In this document: positions 49,311 to 58,958 of the stretch, piece by piece
How positions within the stretch are numbered: the stretch's first letter is position 1
How the letters are laid out: every line of letters begins with the position of its first letter
Origin: an uncultured Lachnospiraceae bacterium
GTDB lineage: Bacteria; Bacillota; Clostridia; Lachnospirales; Lachnospiraceae
Length of the DNA stretch: 58,973 bases
Assembly (NCBI GenBank): GCA_945913255.1
Contig: CAMEDC010000012.1
Location: 1 to 58,973 of the forward strand
Direction: 5' to 3'
Made by a program: the position numbers and the translations under genes
The notes under the pieces: generated by a model
The model's input: the letters and a program-made list of their open reading frames with translations, nothing else
What the model was told of the DNA's origin: nothing
Databases searched by the model: none

Positions 49311-50755
49311 AATGCTGCCCTCATACCGTTTGTCTTGATATCATCCAGATATGCCACAACCGCATCTGTCAGACCGGGAACCTGATTCAGATCCTGTCCG
49401 TGGAAATCCTCTCTTCCGAGATAATTTGTCACAAAGGTTCTGGTATCCTTTCTGCAATTGTCGCGGAAAAACTCGAGAACAGGCATATCATCCTTGATAT
49501 TGTATGCTTCGCCGTTTCTGTTTCCGATCAGAGCGCCATCCTTAATCTCATCGCCGCAGTAGAATGCCATCAGCGCTGCGATGGAGAAGGTCAGGTGTAC
49601 AGGAAGCTTACCGAACTTATCCACATAGCCGAGCAGGCTGGGAAGACATCTTGCTCTCCACTTGGAAACGGAGTTTAGGGATATGGCAAGCAGTGCATGG
49701 TCCACATAAGGATTATTGAAACGGTTTACCACTTCTCCTGCGAATGCCTTTAATTCCTCTTCGGGAAGAGTCAGTGTCGGAATGACCTCGTCGAAAATGG
49801 TCTTGTTCATGAAATCACGGATATCCTTATCCTCCATGGACTGTCTCACAATGTCGTTGCCGCACAGCCAGGAAGCAAGCACGAAGGAGGTGTGTGCACC
49901 GTTCAGGATACGAACCTTTCTCTGCTTGTAAGGGTGATGGTCGTCTGTAAATACAACGGGAAGACCTGCACCGGGAAGATTAAATTCCTTGCTGATGTCC
50001 TTGTCGGACTCGATAACCCAGAGTGCGAAGGGCTCACCTGTTACCATGATACGGTCTTCATAACCAAGCTTCTCCCACTCCTCAGCTTCGGTTGCACGCG
50101 GATAACCGGTAACGATACGGTCAACCAGGGTTGCTGTAAACACACATGCCTCCTCAACCCATTTCTTAAATTCATCGGAAAGTCCCCAGTTTGCAATCTG
50201 CTGCAGCACACACTTCTTCAGCATGATGCCGTTGTCGTCAATCAGCTCAACAGGAAGCATGACAAGACCCTTTGTCATATCGCCTTTGAAAGTCTCAAAT
50301 CTGTGATATAAGAACTTTGTCAGCTTGCCGGGGAAAGACTTGGGAGGATTTAATTCAAAGGAATCGCTCTCATCATACACAATACCGGCCTCAGTGGTAT
50401 TGGATACAACAAATCTCAAGGTATCAATCTCAGCAAGGCTCATATACTTCTCATACTCACCATATGCGTCAACCGCATCTGCCACGCTGGTCACGATTCT
50501 GTTGATAATTTTGCCCTCACCGTCCACATTTCCGCGCAGGGATACGGTGTACTGGCAGTCCTGCTTGTGGAAGTTGTCCAGATTGCCGAAGTTGATAGGC
50601 TTAATCAGAACGATATCGCCGTCAAACTTTCCCTGCTCGTTGGCAATATCAATCATATAATCTACAAATGCTCGAAGAAAATTACCCTCTCCAAACTGTA
50701 CTACCTTAATCGGTCTTTCTTTTTTTCCGGTCATTTTCTTGTTTAAAACTTCCAT
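49295..50755 (-). CDS. uxaB: Tagaturonate reductase (altronate oxidoreductase)
   Basis: A 486-residue mannitol-dehydrogenase-family enzyme that reduces tagaturonate to altronate with NADH. Motifs: VVQFGEGNFLRAFVDYMID (Rossmann), VSNTTEAGIVYD, and KVRILNGAHTSFV with the catalytic Lys/Asn region. GGAGAGGGAA precedes the ATG. It is the first gene of the uxaB-uxaA operon with a 16-bp palindrome just downstream of its -10 box. Confidence 0.95.
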   Translation of the reverse strand: MEVLNKKMTGKKERPIKVVQFGEGNFLRAFVDYMIDIANEQGKFDGDIVLIKPINFGNLDNFHKQDCQYTVSLRGNVDGEGKIINRIVTSVADAVDAYGEYEKYMSLAEIDTLRFVVSNTTEAGIVYDESDSFELNPPKSFPGKLTKFLYHRFETFKGDMTKGLVMLPVELIDDNGIMLKKCVLQQIANWGLSDEFKKWVEEACVFTATLVDRIVTGYPRATEAEEWEKLGYEDRIMVTGEPFALWVIESDKDISKEFNLPGAGLPVVFTDDHHPYKQRKVRILNGAHTSFVLASWLCGNDIVRQSMEDKDIRDFMNKTIFDEVIPTLTLPEEELKAFAGEVVNRFNNPYVDHALLAISLNSVSKWRARCLPSLLGYVDKFGKLPVHLTFSIAALMAFYCGDEIKDGALIGNRNGEAYNIKDDMPVLEFFRDNCRKDTRTFVTNYLGREDFHGQDLNQVPGLTDAVVAYLDDIKTNGMRAALCKIS

Positions 50756-50848
50756 TTCCCTCTCCTTCTGCCTGCTTTCATACAGACTTTACATTTGTTT
50801 CGTCCTATTTCTGCGTACTTTGAAACCGCTCCTCTCAGAGCATGGTTT

Positions 50849-50898
50849 ATGTAAGTACTTACATGATTTATTTTACTTCCAAAAGTTTCTTTCGTCAA
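50849..50898 (-). promoter_or_regulatory. uxaBA promoter with operator
   Basis: Minus strand: -35 TTGACG (50893-50898), 17-bp spacer, -10 TAAAAT (50870-50875). The perfect 16-bp palindrome ATGTAAGTACTTACAT (50849-50864) covers the start of transcription. It fits a LacI-type operator for the divergent regulator. Confidence 0.88.
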
Positions 50899-50974
50899 TA
50901 TCAAAAAAGGGAAATCTTCTCATATATTTTCACAACAACTACAAATTTATCCCCTTACTTGTGAAAAAAATATC

Positions 50975-51036
50975 TTGAAAAAAAACACTGTGTTGGATAT
51001 AATGCTAATAGAGTAATTTTTGTAACTACTTACATT
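50975..51036 (+). promoter_or_regulatory. lacI-type regulator promoter with related operator
   Basis: -35 TTGAAA (50975-50980), 17-bp spacer, -10 TATAAT (50998-51003). A related palindrome TGTAACTACTTACA (51021-51034) lies downstream of the start, and a half-site ATGTAAG at 51056. This suggests autoregulation. Confidence 0.82.
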
Positions 51037-51079
51037 TTCTTTTTCCAAAACAAAAATGTAAGGAAAATGAGGTACAACT

Positions 51080-52087
51080 ATGACTATATATGATATTTCA
51101 GAGAAGGCCGGAGTCTCTATTGCCACTGTTTCCCGCGTCCTGAACGGAAGCAACAATGTCAGTGAAAAGACAAAAAAGAGAGTTCTGGATGTCATCAACC
51201 AGTACGAATATACTCCCAATGCATTTGCCCGCGGTCTGGGGCTGAACACCATGAAAACCATCGGTATCATGTGTGCGGACAGTTCCGATTTGTATCTGGC
51301 AAAGGCCATCTATTATATCGAGCAGAAGCTGCGTGCCAACGGCTACGACAGCATACTCTGTTGTACCGGATATGAATTGGAAACAAAAACCGCTTCCATG
51401 AACCTTTTGATTACAAAAAAAGTGGACGGCATAATCCTCGTCGGTTCCAACTTCATATATGAAAAGGATAGCGACAATAAATACATAGCAGACGCTGCCG
51501 CACAGGTTCCCGTCATGCTTTTAAATGCCGATCTCGACATTCCGAATGTTTACAGCGTTGTCTCCGATGATTTTACGTCCATGTATGAAGCAACCCTGCA
51601 GATGATTCAGACGGGTGTGAAAGATATTGTTTATTTTTACAATTCCACATCCTACAGCGGAAAGCGCAAGCTCGCAGGTTATCGCACCGCCATGGAGGAG
51701 AAGAAACTGTTATCCGGTGCAAATCTGCTCCAGTTTTATCACGGCTCCCACGAGAATATTCCTGCCATGACACAGCATCTGGTGAAGCTGCATGAAAAAG
51801 GCTTGAAATTCCACGGTGTCATAGCCGCTGACGACTCTCTCGCACTCGCAGCCGTAAAGTATGCCCGTGAAATGGGCTACCGGATACCGGAGGATTTTTC
51901 CGTTCTCGGCTACAACAATTCCCTACTTTCCGTCTGCTGCGAACCGGAGCTTACCAGTATCGACAACAAGCTGGAAACCTTATGCCAGCATTTGATTACC
52001 ACTCTGCTGGGTGTGCTTGCCGGAAACGAGATGCCGAAGAAGACTATTTTTTCCGGCGAGATTATCAAAAGAGGTACTACACGCTGA
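51080..52087 (+). CDS. LacI family repressor of hexuronate genes
   Basis: A 335-residue LacI-type regulator. The N-terminal DNA-binding domain is MTIYDISEKAGVSIATVSRVLNGSNNVSEKTKKRV with the hinge TPNAFARGLGLN. The periplasmic-binding-like sensor domain follows (TIGIMCADSSD; HGVIAADDSLALAAVKYARE). It is divergent from uxaBA and followed at 54 bp by uxaC. With matching palindromes at both promoters it is the probable local hexuronate regulator (KdgR/ExuR-like role); its ligand is not known. Confidence 0.93.
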   Translation: MTIYDISEKAGVSIATVSRVLNGSNNVSEKTKKRVLDVINQYEYTPNAFARGLGLNTMKTIGIMCADSSDLYLAKAIYYIEQKLRANGYDSILCCTGYELETKTASMNLLITKKVDGIILVGSNFIYEKDSDNKYIADAAAQVPVMLLNADLDIPNVYSVVSDDFTSMYEATLQMIQTGVKDIVYFYNSTSYSGKRKLAGYRTAMEEKKLLSGANLLQFYHGSHENIPAMTQHLVKLHEKGLKFHGVIAADDSLALAAVKYAREMGYRIPEDFSVLGYNNSLLSVCCEPELTSIDNKLETLCQHLITTLLGVLAGNEMPKKTIFSGEIIKRGTTR

Positions 52088-52141
52088 GCTTTGCCCGGCG
52101 GTTCCTTAAATAATATAACTAAATAAACGGAGGAAAACAAA

Positions 52142-53551
52142 ATGAAAGCATTTATGGACAAGGACTTTCTGCTGGAAACGGAAACAGCCAAGAAACTGTT
52201 CCACGATTATGCGGAGAACACCCCTATTCTGGACTACCACTGCCACATTAATCCCAGGGAGATTGCCGAAGACCGCCAGTTTGACAACATCACCCAGGTA
52301 TGGCTGGGCGGCGACCATTACAAATGGCGTCTGATGCGTTCTTTTGGTGTGGACGAAAAATATATCACCGGCGATGCATCCGATTATGAAAAATTCTGCA
52401 AATGGGCTGAATGTCTGGGCAAGGCAATCGGAAATCCCCTATTCCACTGGAGCCATCTGGAGCTGCAAAGATATTTCGGTTACAACGGCGTTTTGAACAA
52501 GAATACCGCTGACGAAGTGTGGAAAATCTGCAACGAGAAACTGGCACAGCCTTCCATGAGCGTTCGAAATATTATCAAGCAGAGCAATGTTACCCTCATC
52601 TGTACCACCGATGACCCCATTGACTCTCTGGAATGGCACAAAAAGATTGCCGAGGATAAGAGTTTCGATGTCAAGGTGCTTCCCGCATGGAGACCTGATA
52701 AGGCGATGAATATCGAAAAGCCCGATTACCTTGACTATCTGGCTAAACTGGCTGCAGCTGCCGGCGTTTCCGAAATCAACAGCTTCGCCGCTCTGAAAGA
52801 TGCCCTGAAAAAGCGCATGGCTTTCTTTGCTTCCATGGGCTGCAACGTATCCGACCATGCACTGGAGTATGTGATGTACTATCCTGCAGGTGATGACGAA
52901 ATCGAAGCACTCTTCTTAAAGAGACTCAACAAGATGGTTCTCACCAAGGAAGAGGAATTAAAGTTCAAGACTGCTTTCATGTTGTTTGTCGGCAGAGAGT
53001 ATCACAAGCTTGACTGGGCTATGCAGCTTCACTACGGCTGTAAGCGTGACAATAATACTCTGATGTTTGAAAAGCTCGGTCCCGATACCGGCTATGATTG
53101 CATCAATAATTATGCTCCTTCTGCTCAGATGGCAGATTTCCTGAACGCTTTGATCGGAACCGATGAGCTGCCCAGAACCATTCTGTACAGTTTAAATCCC
53201 AACGACAATCAGTCGATCGGAACCATCCTCGGCTGTTTCCAGGATTCCACTGCTGTTGCAAAGATTCAGCAGGGCAGCGCTTGGTGGTTCAATGATCACA
53301 AGCCCGGCATGCAGGAGCAGATGACCTCACTTGCAACCCTCGGAAACCTGTCCGGCTTTATCGGCATGCTGACAGATTCCAGAAGCTTCCTGTCCTACAC
53401 AAGACACGAATATTTCAGACGTATCCTGTGCAACATGATCGGCAACTGGGTTGAGAACGGTGAATTCCCCGCAGATTACGATACACTTTCCGAGATTGTA
53501 AAAGATATCTCCTACTACAACGCAAAGAGATATTTCAAATTTGACATCTAA
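52142..53551 (+). CDS. uxaC: Glucuronate/galacturonate isomerase
   Basis: A 469-residue amidohydrolase-fold isomerase converting galacturonate to tagaturonate (and glucuronate to fructuronate). The N-terminal motif PILDYHCHINPREIAEDRQF is diagnostic of UxaC, as are the CTTDDPIDSLEWH and LTDSRSFLSYTRHEYFRRI segments. GGAGG lies upstream of the ATG. It is probably co-transcribed with the LacI gene and closes the galacturonate route with uxaBA. Confidence 0.97.
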   Translation: MKAFMDKDFLLETETAKKLFHDYAENTPILDYHCHINPREIAEDRQFDNITQVWLGGDHYKWRLMRSFGVDEKYITGDASDYEKFCKWAECLGKAIGNPLFHWSHLELQRYFGYNGVLNKNTADEVWKICNEKLAQPSMSVRNIIKQSNVTLICTTDDPIDSLEWHKKIAEDKSFDVKVLPAWRPDKAMNIEKPDYLDYLAKLAAAAGVSEINSFAALKDALKKRMAFFASMGCNVSDHALEYVMYYPAGDDEIEALFLKRLNKMVLTKEEELKFKTAFMLFVGREYHKLDWAMQLHYGCKRDNNTLMFEKLGPDTGYDCINNYAPSAQMADFLNALIGTDELPRTILYSLNPNDNQSIGTILGCFQDSTAVAKIQQGSAWWFNDHKPGMQEQMTSLATLGNLSGFIGMLTDSRSFLSYTRHEYFRRILCNMIGNWVENGEFPADYDTLSEIVKDISYYNAKRYFKFDI

Positions 53552-53582
53552 AAGAAATGTACGCCGCATGGTGCACAATGCA

Positions 53583-53616
53583 AGGCCGGTCAGAAAAATC
53601 TGACCGGCCTGTCTTT
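53583..53616 (+). terminator. Intrinsic terminator after uxaC
   Basis: A perfect 12-bp stem AGGCCGGTCAGA / TCTGACCGGCCT with a 4-nt loop, followed by GTCTTTT. Confidence 0.92.
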
Positions 53617-53643
53617 TCTGCAAGACGACTTTTGGCAAAAAAG

Positions 53644-53712
53644 GACCTCCGTGTGTGCAGCACGGAGGTCTATGTATGAGAGAAAAGTTTTAGAGGAATG
53701 TTTCATTCCTCT
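53644..53712. other. Two further perfect hairpins in the uxaC-AraC gap
   Basis: GACCTCCGTG / CACGGAGGTC (53644-53670) and AGAGGAATG-TTT-CATTCCTCT (53692-53712) follow the uxaC terminator. Their role is unclear: a small RNA, a regulatory leader of the AraC gene, or extra terminators. The first stem contains an anti-Shine-Dalgarno-like CCTCC. Confidence 0.6.
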
Positions 53713-53849
53713 CTTAGATTACATCAAAATCACTGCCAATTCTAATGTTTTTCTGCACAAATTACAGCAAAAACACTGTTTTTTTGACAGATATATGGTA
53801 TACTCTAAACGATGTCGCAGCAGACAATAAATCCCGAAAGGAACCTGAT

Positions 53850-54674
53850 ATGCCTAAAATACTGGAACGAATTACCATCTCAAAGGGAAAACGGGGAGAT
53901 TTCTCTCCGGTACAGTCCGACCATTATCATACATTTTATGAACTGTTCTATCTCAATTTCGGAAAATGCCGCTTTCTTCTGAAGGATACTGTCTATCAGC
54001 TGGAAAAAGGAGATCTTGTGCTGATTTGCCCCGGCGACCTTCACCATGCTGTATACAGCTCCAGCCCTTCCTGTGAAATCATTATATTATGCTTTCGAAA
54101 AGAAGACCTGGAATGGCAGAAGATGCAACATATGATTTCCAACGTCAGACTGTCGGAGCCACACTCCTTCATGGGCAGTATTCCCGCCCTTTACCAGGAA
54201 GAATTCACAGGGATTCTGACGCGCATGCTTGCGGAAAACGCACAAATTGACGAATACTCCGAAGGCTTTATGGGATGCTATCTACTGGAGTTAATGCTGA
54301 TGTTGATGAGGCACTCGGTCATGAATGAAGAAGAACCCGACCTTCTGAATTCCAGGGATGCGGATATCCTGACCGCCACAAAATATATTTACAAAAACTA
54401 CAGAAAACCGCTGTCGCTGGAAGAAGTTTCCGCCCAGGCTGCCCTCAGTCCTACCTACTTCAGTAAAAAATTCAAACAGGTAACGGGAATGGGATTTAAA
54501 GAATACCTGAATTTTGTCCGGCTGCGCCACGCACAGACCGCACTGCTCACCACCGACAATACCATCACAGATATTGCACTGGAAAACGGCTTCAACGACA
54601 GCAACTATTTCAAAGATTTGTTCAAGAAAGTGTACGGAAAATCCCCTAGAGAATTCCGAAAATCAAAAAGTTAA
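53850..54674 (+). CDS. AraC family transcriptional regulator
   Basis: A 274-residue regulator. The cupin sensor has SDHYHTFYELFYLNFGKCRF and LEKGDLVLICPGDLHHAVYSS. The double helix-turn-helix has LEEVSAQAALSPTYFSKKFKQVTGMGFKEYLNFVRLRHAQTALL and ITDIALENGFNDSNYFKDLFKKVYGKSPREFRK. The start is ATG with AAAGGA 7 nt upstream; a 35-codon upstream extension is not used. It probably senses a carbohydrate; its targets are not clear. A bidirectional terminator follows. Confidence 0.92.
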   Translation: MPKILERITISKGKRGDFSPVQSDHYHTFYELFYLNFGKCRFLLKDTVYQLEKGDLVLICPGDLHHAVYSSSPSCEIIILCFRKEDLEWQKMQHMISNVRLSEPHSFMGSIPALYQEEFTGILTRMLAENAQIDEYSEGFMGCYLLELMLMLMRHSVMNEEEPDLLNSRDADILTATKYIYKNYRKPLSLEEVSAQAALSPTYFSKKFKQVTGMGFKEYLNFVRLRHAQTALLTTDNTITDIALENGFNDSNYFKDLFKKVYGKSPREFRKSKS

Positions 54675-54710
54675 GAGTCACAGCGCGCTGCGTCGTGACT
54701 CTTTCGTTTT
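54673..54710. terminator. Bidirectional terminator between AraC and trkA
   Basis: Stem AAGAGTCAC / GTGACTCTT with a 13-nt loop; followed by TCGTTTT on the plus strand and TAACTTTTTG on the minus strand. It serves both convergent genes and reaches the trkA stop. Confidence 0.88.
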
Positions 54711-55350
54711 AGGTAATCGCCTCGATATCCTTTTCCGTTCCCATCACCATGACACTCTCATCTTCCTCAAACACATGGCTCGGATGGGGCAGCGGAAAAA
54801 TCTGGTTCTCCTTTTTGGTCGCCAAAACACTCACATGATACTTGGTACGGATGGACAAGTCCACCATACTCTGTCCCAGCCATTTCTTCGGTACCGCAAT
54901 CTCATAGATACCGATTTCCGGTGTCAGTTCCACATAGTCAAAGATATTGTCTGCGCCGAATTTGATGGCCAGGCGTTCCGCCACTTCACGCTCGGCATAG
55001 GACACATAGTCTGCGCCGTTTCTCAAAAGCAGCTTTTTATGCACATCCCTCGTTGCTCTTGCCACAATATACTTACAGCCCAAATCCTTCAAGAGCACCG
55101 TGATTTCCAATACAGTCTGGAAATTCTCTCCGATGGCAATCACTGCCAGATCAAAATTGCTGATCCCCAGGGATTCCATAAAACGTTCATCCGTCGCATC
55201 TCCAATCAGTATCTGCTGAATGGTTCCCACCACATCGTCTGCACGTTCTTCTCTGATATCAATTGCCAGTACTTCATGTCCTCTTTCGAGAAATTTCTGT
55301 GCCATGTGACGCCCAAAGCGTCCCAGACCGATTATTAAAATAGACTTCAT
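54709..55350 (-). CDS. trkA: Potassium uptake regulatory subunit TrkA/KtrA
   Basis: A 213-residue RCK protein with one Rossmann domain (IIGLGRFGRHMA, GxGxxG; acidic turn in LAIDIREER) and one RCK-C domain (VELTPEIGIYEIAVPKKWLGQSMVDL). The single-repeat form is of the Ktr type. It binds nucleotide and gates the TrkH pore encoded upstream. The start is the ATG 7 nt after GAGAGG. The genes trkH and trkA are 79 bp apart in the order trkH-trkA. Confidence 0.94.
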   Translation of the reverse strand: MKSILIIGLGRFGRHMAQKFLERGHEVLAIDIREERADDVVGTIQQILIGDATDERFMESLGISNFDLAVIAIGENFQTVLEITVLLKDLGCKYIVARATRDVHKKLLLRNGADYVSYAEREVAERLAIKFGADNIFDYVELTPEIGIYEIAVPKKWLGQSMVDLSIRTKYHVSVLATKKENQIFPLPHPSHVFEEDESVMVMGTEKDIEAIT

Positions 55351-55429
55351 TCCATATCCTCTCAATTCTTATTCATTCTATCGGACTTTACCCTATTTTT
55401 CTTTCTATCTGCAGCTTGTTCTGTCCGTT

Positions 55430-56833
55430 TTATCCTACCTGAACTTTTTCAATCGGCAGCTTGGAATTGATCACTCCCTTTTCAGAAGAGAATGCCAGCA
55501 GCATGGTAATGGATCCGACTCTTCCGCACAACATAAGGAAAGCAAGCAAAAGCTTTGATACCATTCCAAGTCCCGGTGTAATTCCCAGTGTCAGTCCCAC
55601 TGTAGCCATCGCAGAGACGGACTCAAACAGCGTTGTAATCATCGGCAGCCCTTCAATGGCTGATATCAGGACACCCACCGTTGCTGTCAGTAACAAATAT
55701 GTCATAAAGACACAGGATGCCGTTCGCGTGATACCCTCATCCATCCGCCTGCCAAACATTTCAATGTTCTTCTTCCTGCGGAAAGTGGCAATAATACTGA
55801 TACATAGAATCCAGAATGTGGTTGTCTTGATACCTCCCGCCGTGGAACCGGTGGAGCCGCCGATAAACATCAGACATATCATAACAAACAGGCCGCCTTC
55901 CGTCATTCCCGCAAGGTCAATGGTATTGAATCCCGCTGTTCTTGCCGAAACCGACTGAAACAGGCTCGCATGCAGCTTCTCAGACAGAGACATGCCTGCA
56001 TACAGAGGCTGATTCCATTCCAGTACCGCCAGCACCAATGCACCGATGAGAACCAGGCTGACACTGATGGAAAGCACCATTTTGCTTTGAAGTTTCAGCC
56101 ACTTAAACCGGAACTTCCGGCTGCCCAGGTCCTGCCAGACCGCGAATCCCAGTCCTCCGATAAAAATCAAGAGCATAATCACCGTGCAGTCATACCACTT
56201 TCCCGCCATTCCCGTCAGAGAGGAAAACTCTCCCGAAGCGCCTCCCATCAGGTCAAAGCCTGCATTGCAGAACGCCGATATGGAATGAAATATGGAAAAA
56301 TAAATGCCCTTAGCCGGCCCGAATCTGGGAACGAAGGAAAAACTCAGCAGAATGGCACCGATGACTTCAATGATTACAGTTGCCAGCGCAATGAACTTCG
56401 TCATTCGGACGATACCTCCAATCTGGGGCGCGGAGATGGAATTCTGCATAATAGAGCGCTGGTTCAGACCGATTTTCCTTTTTGTCAGCACCATCACCAG
56501 AATGGCAATGGTCATAAATCCCACACCGCCAATCTGAATCAGGCTTAAAATGACAAGCTGCCCGAACAGAGTCCAGTGCGTATAGGTATCAAACCGGATC
56601 AGACCGGTCACACAGGTTGCCGAAGTTGCCGTAAAAAAACAATCCGACAGGGCTGTTCCCCCGGGTCCTCGGGTCGCTGCAGGCAGCGACAGCAGAAGGG
56701 TTCCCACCAGTATGATAATGAGATAGCCGCTTAAAATCAGCTTCATAGGCGAAACATTCCGCCAGATACTAAATTTCGGTTTCACTTTTTCTCTCTCTAC
56801 TTGATTTTTTATTTCTTCGTAACTGTTCAGCAC
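55430..56833 (-). CDS. trkH: Potassium uptake channel subunit TrkH/KtrB
   Basis: A 467-residue membrane protein with eight or more transmembrane helices and four selectivity-loop repeats: TATSATCVTGL, HSISAFCNAGFDL, QSVSARTAGFNT and ESVSAMATVGLTLG. It forms the K+ (with Na+ coupling in Ktr) uptake pore. The start is GTG with a weak site (GAAGCGTAG); an ATG further in is possible. It is first in the trkH-trkA pair, 138 bp from buk. Confidence 0.94.
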   Translation of the reverse strand: MLNSYEEIKNQVEREKVKPKFSIWRNVSPMKLILSGYLIIILVGTLLLSLPAATRGPGGTALSDCFFTATSATCVTGLIRFDTYTHWTLFGQLVILSLIQIGGVGFMTIAILVMVLTKRKIGLNQRSIMQNSISAPQIGGIVRMTKFIALATVIIEVIGAILLSFSFVPRFGPAKGIYFSIFHSISAFCNAGFDLMGGASGEFSSLTGMAGKWYDCTVIMLLIFIGGLGFAVWQDLGSRKFRFKWLKLQSKMVLSISVSLVLIGALVLAVLEWNQPLYAGMSLSEKLHASLFQSVSARTAGFNTIDLAGMTEGGLFVMICLMFIGGSTGSTAGGIKTTTFWILCISIIATFRRKKNIEMFGRRMDEGITRTASCVFMTYLLLTATVGVLISAIEGLPMITTLFESVSAMATVGLTLGITPGLGMVSKLLLAFLMLCGRVGSITMLLAFSSEKGVINSKLPIEKVQVG

Positions 56834-56890
56834 CTACGCTTCACAGTCACATCATTTCTTTTGACTGCAGAATTATGTTTATGTTCAGAA

Positions 56891-56939
56891 AACAAAACCC
56901 CGCTACCGTAATATTTTATTACAGTTTCGAGGTTTTGTA
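56891..56939 (-). terminator. Intrinsic terminator after buk
   Basis: Minus strand: CAAAACCTCG pairs with CGGGGTTTTG around an inner GTAAT/ATTAC stem, followed by TTTTC. It lies 33 nt past the buk stop. Confidence 0.85.
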
Positions 56940-56971
56940 CATACATTTCATTTATTTACCGGTTTGTTTAT

Positions 56972-58039
56972 TTAGTACTCCATTGCCTTTTCTTCGCCGG
57001 TCATCACACGAATCGCACCCTGTGCCAGAGCCAGCAGTTCATCCTCCCCGGGATATACCGTGAAGGGAGCAATCCATTCCGCTCTCTCCTTCAGCGCAGC
57101 CACCACATCTGCACCGTATGCGATACCACCGGTGACAATAATCTGATCAACCTTGCCGTTCAGCACACAAGCCATGGAACCGATGTCCTTGGAAACCTGA
57201 AGCAGGAATGCCCGCTTCGCCTCAGCAGCCTTCTCGTCTCCCTCGTTGGCACGCTTTGTCACCTCACGCATATCGTTGGTTCCAAGATAAGCGTTGAAGC
57301 CTCCCTTACCCACGATTTTGCTGTATACTTCCTTCTCCGTATATTTTCCGGAGAAACACATCTTAATCAATGCACCGCTGGGAACCGCACCTGCACGCTC
57401 GGGAGAAAATGCACCGTCACCATCCAATGCGTTAAACACATCGATTACTTTTCCGTTCTCATGTGCACCCACGGACACACCGCCGCCCATATGTACTACA
57501 ATCAGTCTCAGGGACTCATACGGCTTACCGATTTCCTTTGCGTATCTCTTAGCCACAGCCTTCTGATTCAGCGCATGGAATACGCTGGTGCGGGGAAGCT
57601 CCGGTACACCGGAATATCTTGCGATAGGCATCAGCTCATCAACCACCACAGGGTCTACAATGTAAGAAGGTACCCCGATGGAATCACCGATTTCTCTCGC
57701 CAGAATACCGCCAAGATTAGAAGCATGCTGTCCCTGCACGCCTACCTTCAAATCGTTCAGAAGCGCATCCGTCACCTCATAGGTACCGCCGGGAATGGGC
57801 TTCAGCATTCCGCCGCGCCCTACTACCACGTTCAGGCTCTTTAAATCAAAATTTTTGGAAGCCAGAAGGTCGGTAATAATCTTCTTTCTGAAATCCTTCT
57901 GGTCTACGATGGTTGCGTACTGAGAGATTTCCTCGGTGGAATGTCTCAGTGTTTCTTCAAATAAAAGGGTTTCATCCTCAAACACGCCGATTTTGGTGGA
58001 GGTGGAACCGGGATTGATAATCAAGCTCTTGATGGACAT
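56972..58039 (-). CDS. buk: Butyrate kinase
   Basis: A 355-residue ASKHA acyl kinase that turns butyryl-phosphate and ADP into butyrate and [19 protein letters not shown] at residues 7-22 is the phosphate-binding motif; [34 protein letters not shown] and [12 protein letters not shown] are family signatures. GGAGG lies upstream of the ATG. It is 43 bp after ptb, the standard order of the Ptb-Buk butyrate pathway. Confidence 0.97.
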   Translation of the reverse strand: MSIKSLIINPGSTSTKIGVFEDETLLFEETLRHSTEEISQYATIVDQKDFRKKIITDLLASKNFDLKSLNVVVGRGGMLKPIPGGTYEVTDALLNDLKVGVQGQHASNLGGILAREIGDSIGVPSYIVDPVVVDELMPIARYSGVPELPRTSVFHALNQKAVAKRYAKEIGKPYESLRLIVVHMGGGVSVGAHENGKVIDVFNALDGDGAFSPERAGAVPSGALIKMCFSGKYTEKEVYSKIVGKGGFNAYLGTNDMREVTKRANEGDEKAAEAKRAFLLQVSKDIGSMACVLNGKVDQIIVTGGIAYGADVVAALKERAEWIAPFTVYPGEDELLALAQGAIRVMTGEEKAMEY

Positions 58040-58082
58040 TTTCTTTTTCCTCCTAGAATAATTAATATAAATCCGCCTGCGC

Positions 58083-58958
58083 CTACTGGTTCTTCTTCAG
58101 CTCTTCTGCAACAACTGCTGCCAGTGCGATGGAATTTACCTTCGTCTCGAAGGTATCGGAACGGCTGGTCAGAATTACGGGAACCTTGGTTCCGGTCAGA
58201 ATACATCCGTTCTTCACACCGGGTACCATATGTACGATTGCCTTGTACACAAGATTGCCTGCATGAATATCAGGGAACAGAAGGATATCCGCATCTCCCT
58301 GAATCTTGCGGTCCATCGCTCCCTTGTGCTTTGCTGCCTCGGCATCGATTGCCAGATCGAGAGAAAGCGGCCCGTCCACGATACAGCCGGTAATCTGACC
58401 TTCCTCACACATCTTTGTCAACTCTGCCGCCTCAACAGTCACGGGCATCTTGGGATTGACTACCTCAACTGCCGCCAGAGGTGCTACCTTCGGTGTATCA
58501 ACGCCGCATGCCTTACAAACGGGAACTGTATTCTTAATGATATTCACCTTGTCCTCCAGAGTAGGATACGTCATGAAAGCCACATCAGTCAGGAACAGCA
58601 GTCTGTCGATGCAGGGAATATCAAATACACAGACATGGGACAAAGGTCCGCCTGTTCTTAAACCTACTTCCTTGTCCAACACACTCTTTAAGAAGTTTTT
58701 GGAGTCAACCAGACCCTTCATATACATATCCACTTCGCCGTCGTGTGCCAGCTTGACTGCTTTCAGAGAAGCCTGAATCATATCCGGCTCATCAATGATT
58801 CTGTATCCGGACAAATCCATATTGATGGAAGCGGCAATCTCTCTGATTTTTGTCTCATCGCCCACCAAAACCGCATCTGCGATTCCCTGAGTTTTCGCCT
58901 CTCTTACCGCTTCCAGCACTGCGGAATCCTGCGCTGCCGCCACGGCAATCTTTTTCAT
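58083..58958 (-). CDS. ptb: Phosphate butyryltransferase
   Basis: A 291-residue enzyme that converts butyryl-CoA to butyryl-phosphate. [16 protein letters not shown], [14 protein letters not shown] (here [13 protein letters not shown]), [17 protein letters not shown] and the C-terminal [16 protein letters not shown] are typical of Ptb. It starts at the window edge with AAGGA upstream and is complete. With buk it makes ATP by substrate-level phosphorylation. Confidence 0.96.
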   Translation of the reverse strand: MKKIAVAAAQDSAVLEAVREAKTQGIADAVLVGDETKIREIAASINMDLSGYRIIDEPDMIQASLKAVKLAHDGEVDMYMKGLVDSKNFLKSVLDKEVGLRTGGPLSHVCVFDIPCIDRLLFLTDVAFMTYPTLEDKVNIIKNTVPVCKACGVDTPKVAPLAAVEVVNPKMPVTVEAAELTKMCEEGQITGCIVDGPLSLDLAIDAEAAKHKGAMDRKIQGDADILLFPDIHAGNLVYKAIVHMVPGVKNGCILTGTKVPVILTSRSDTFETKVNSIALAAVVAEELKKNQ

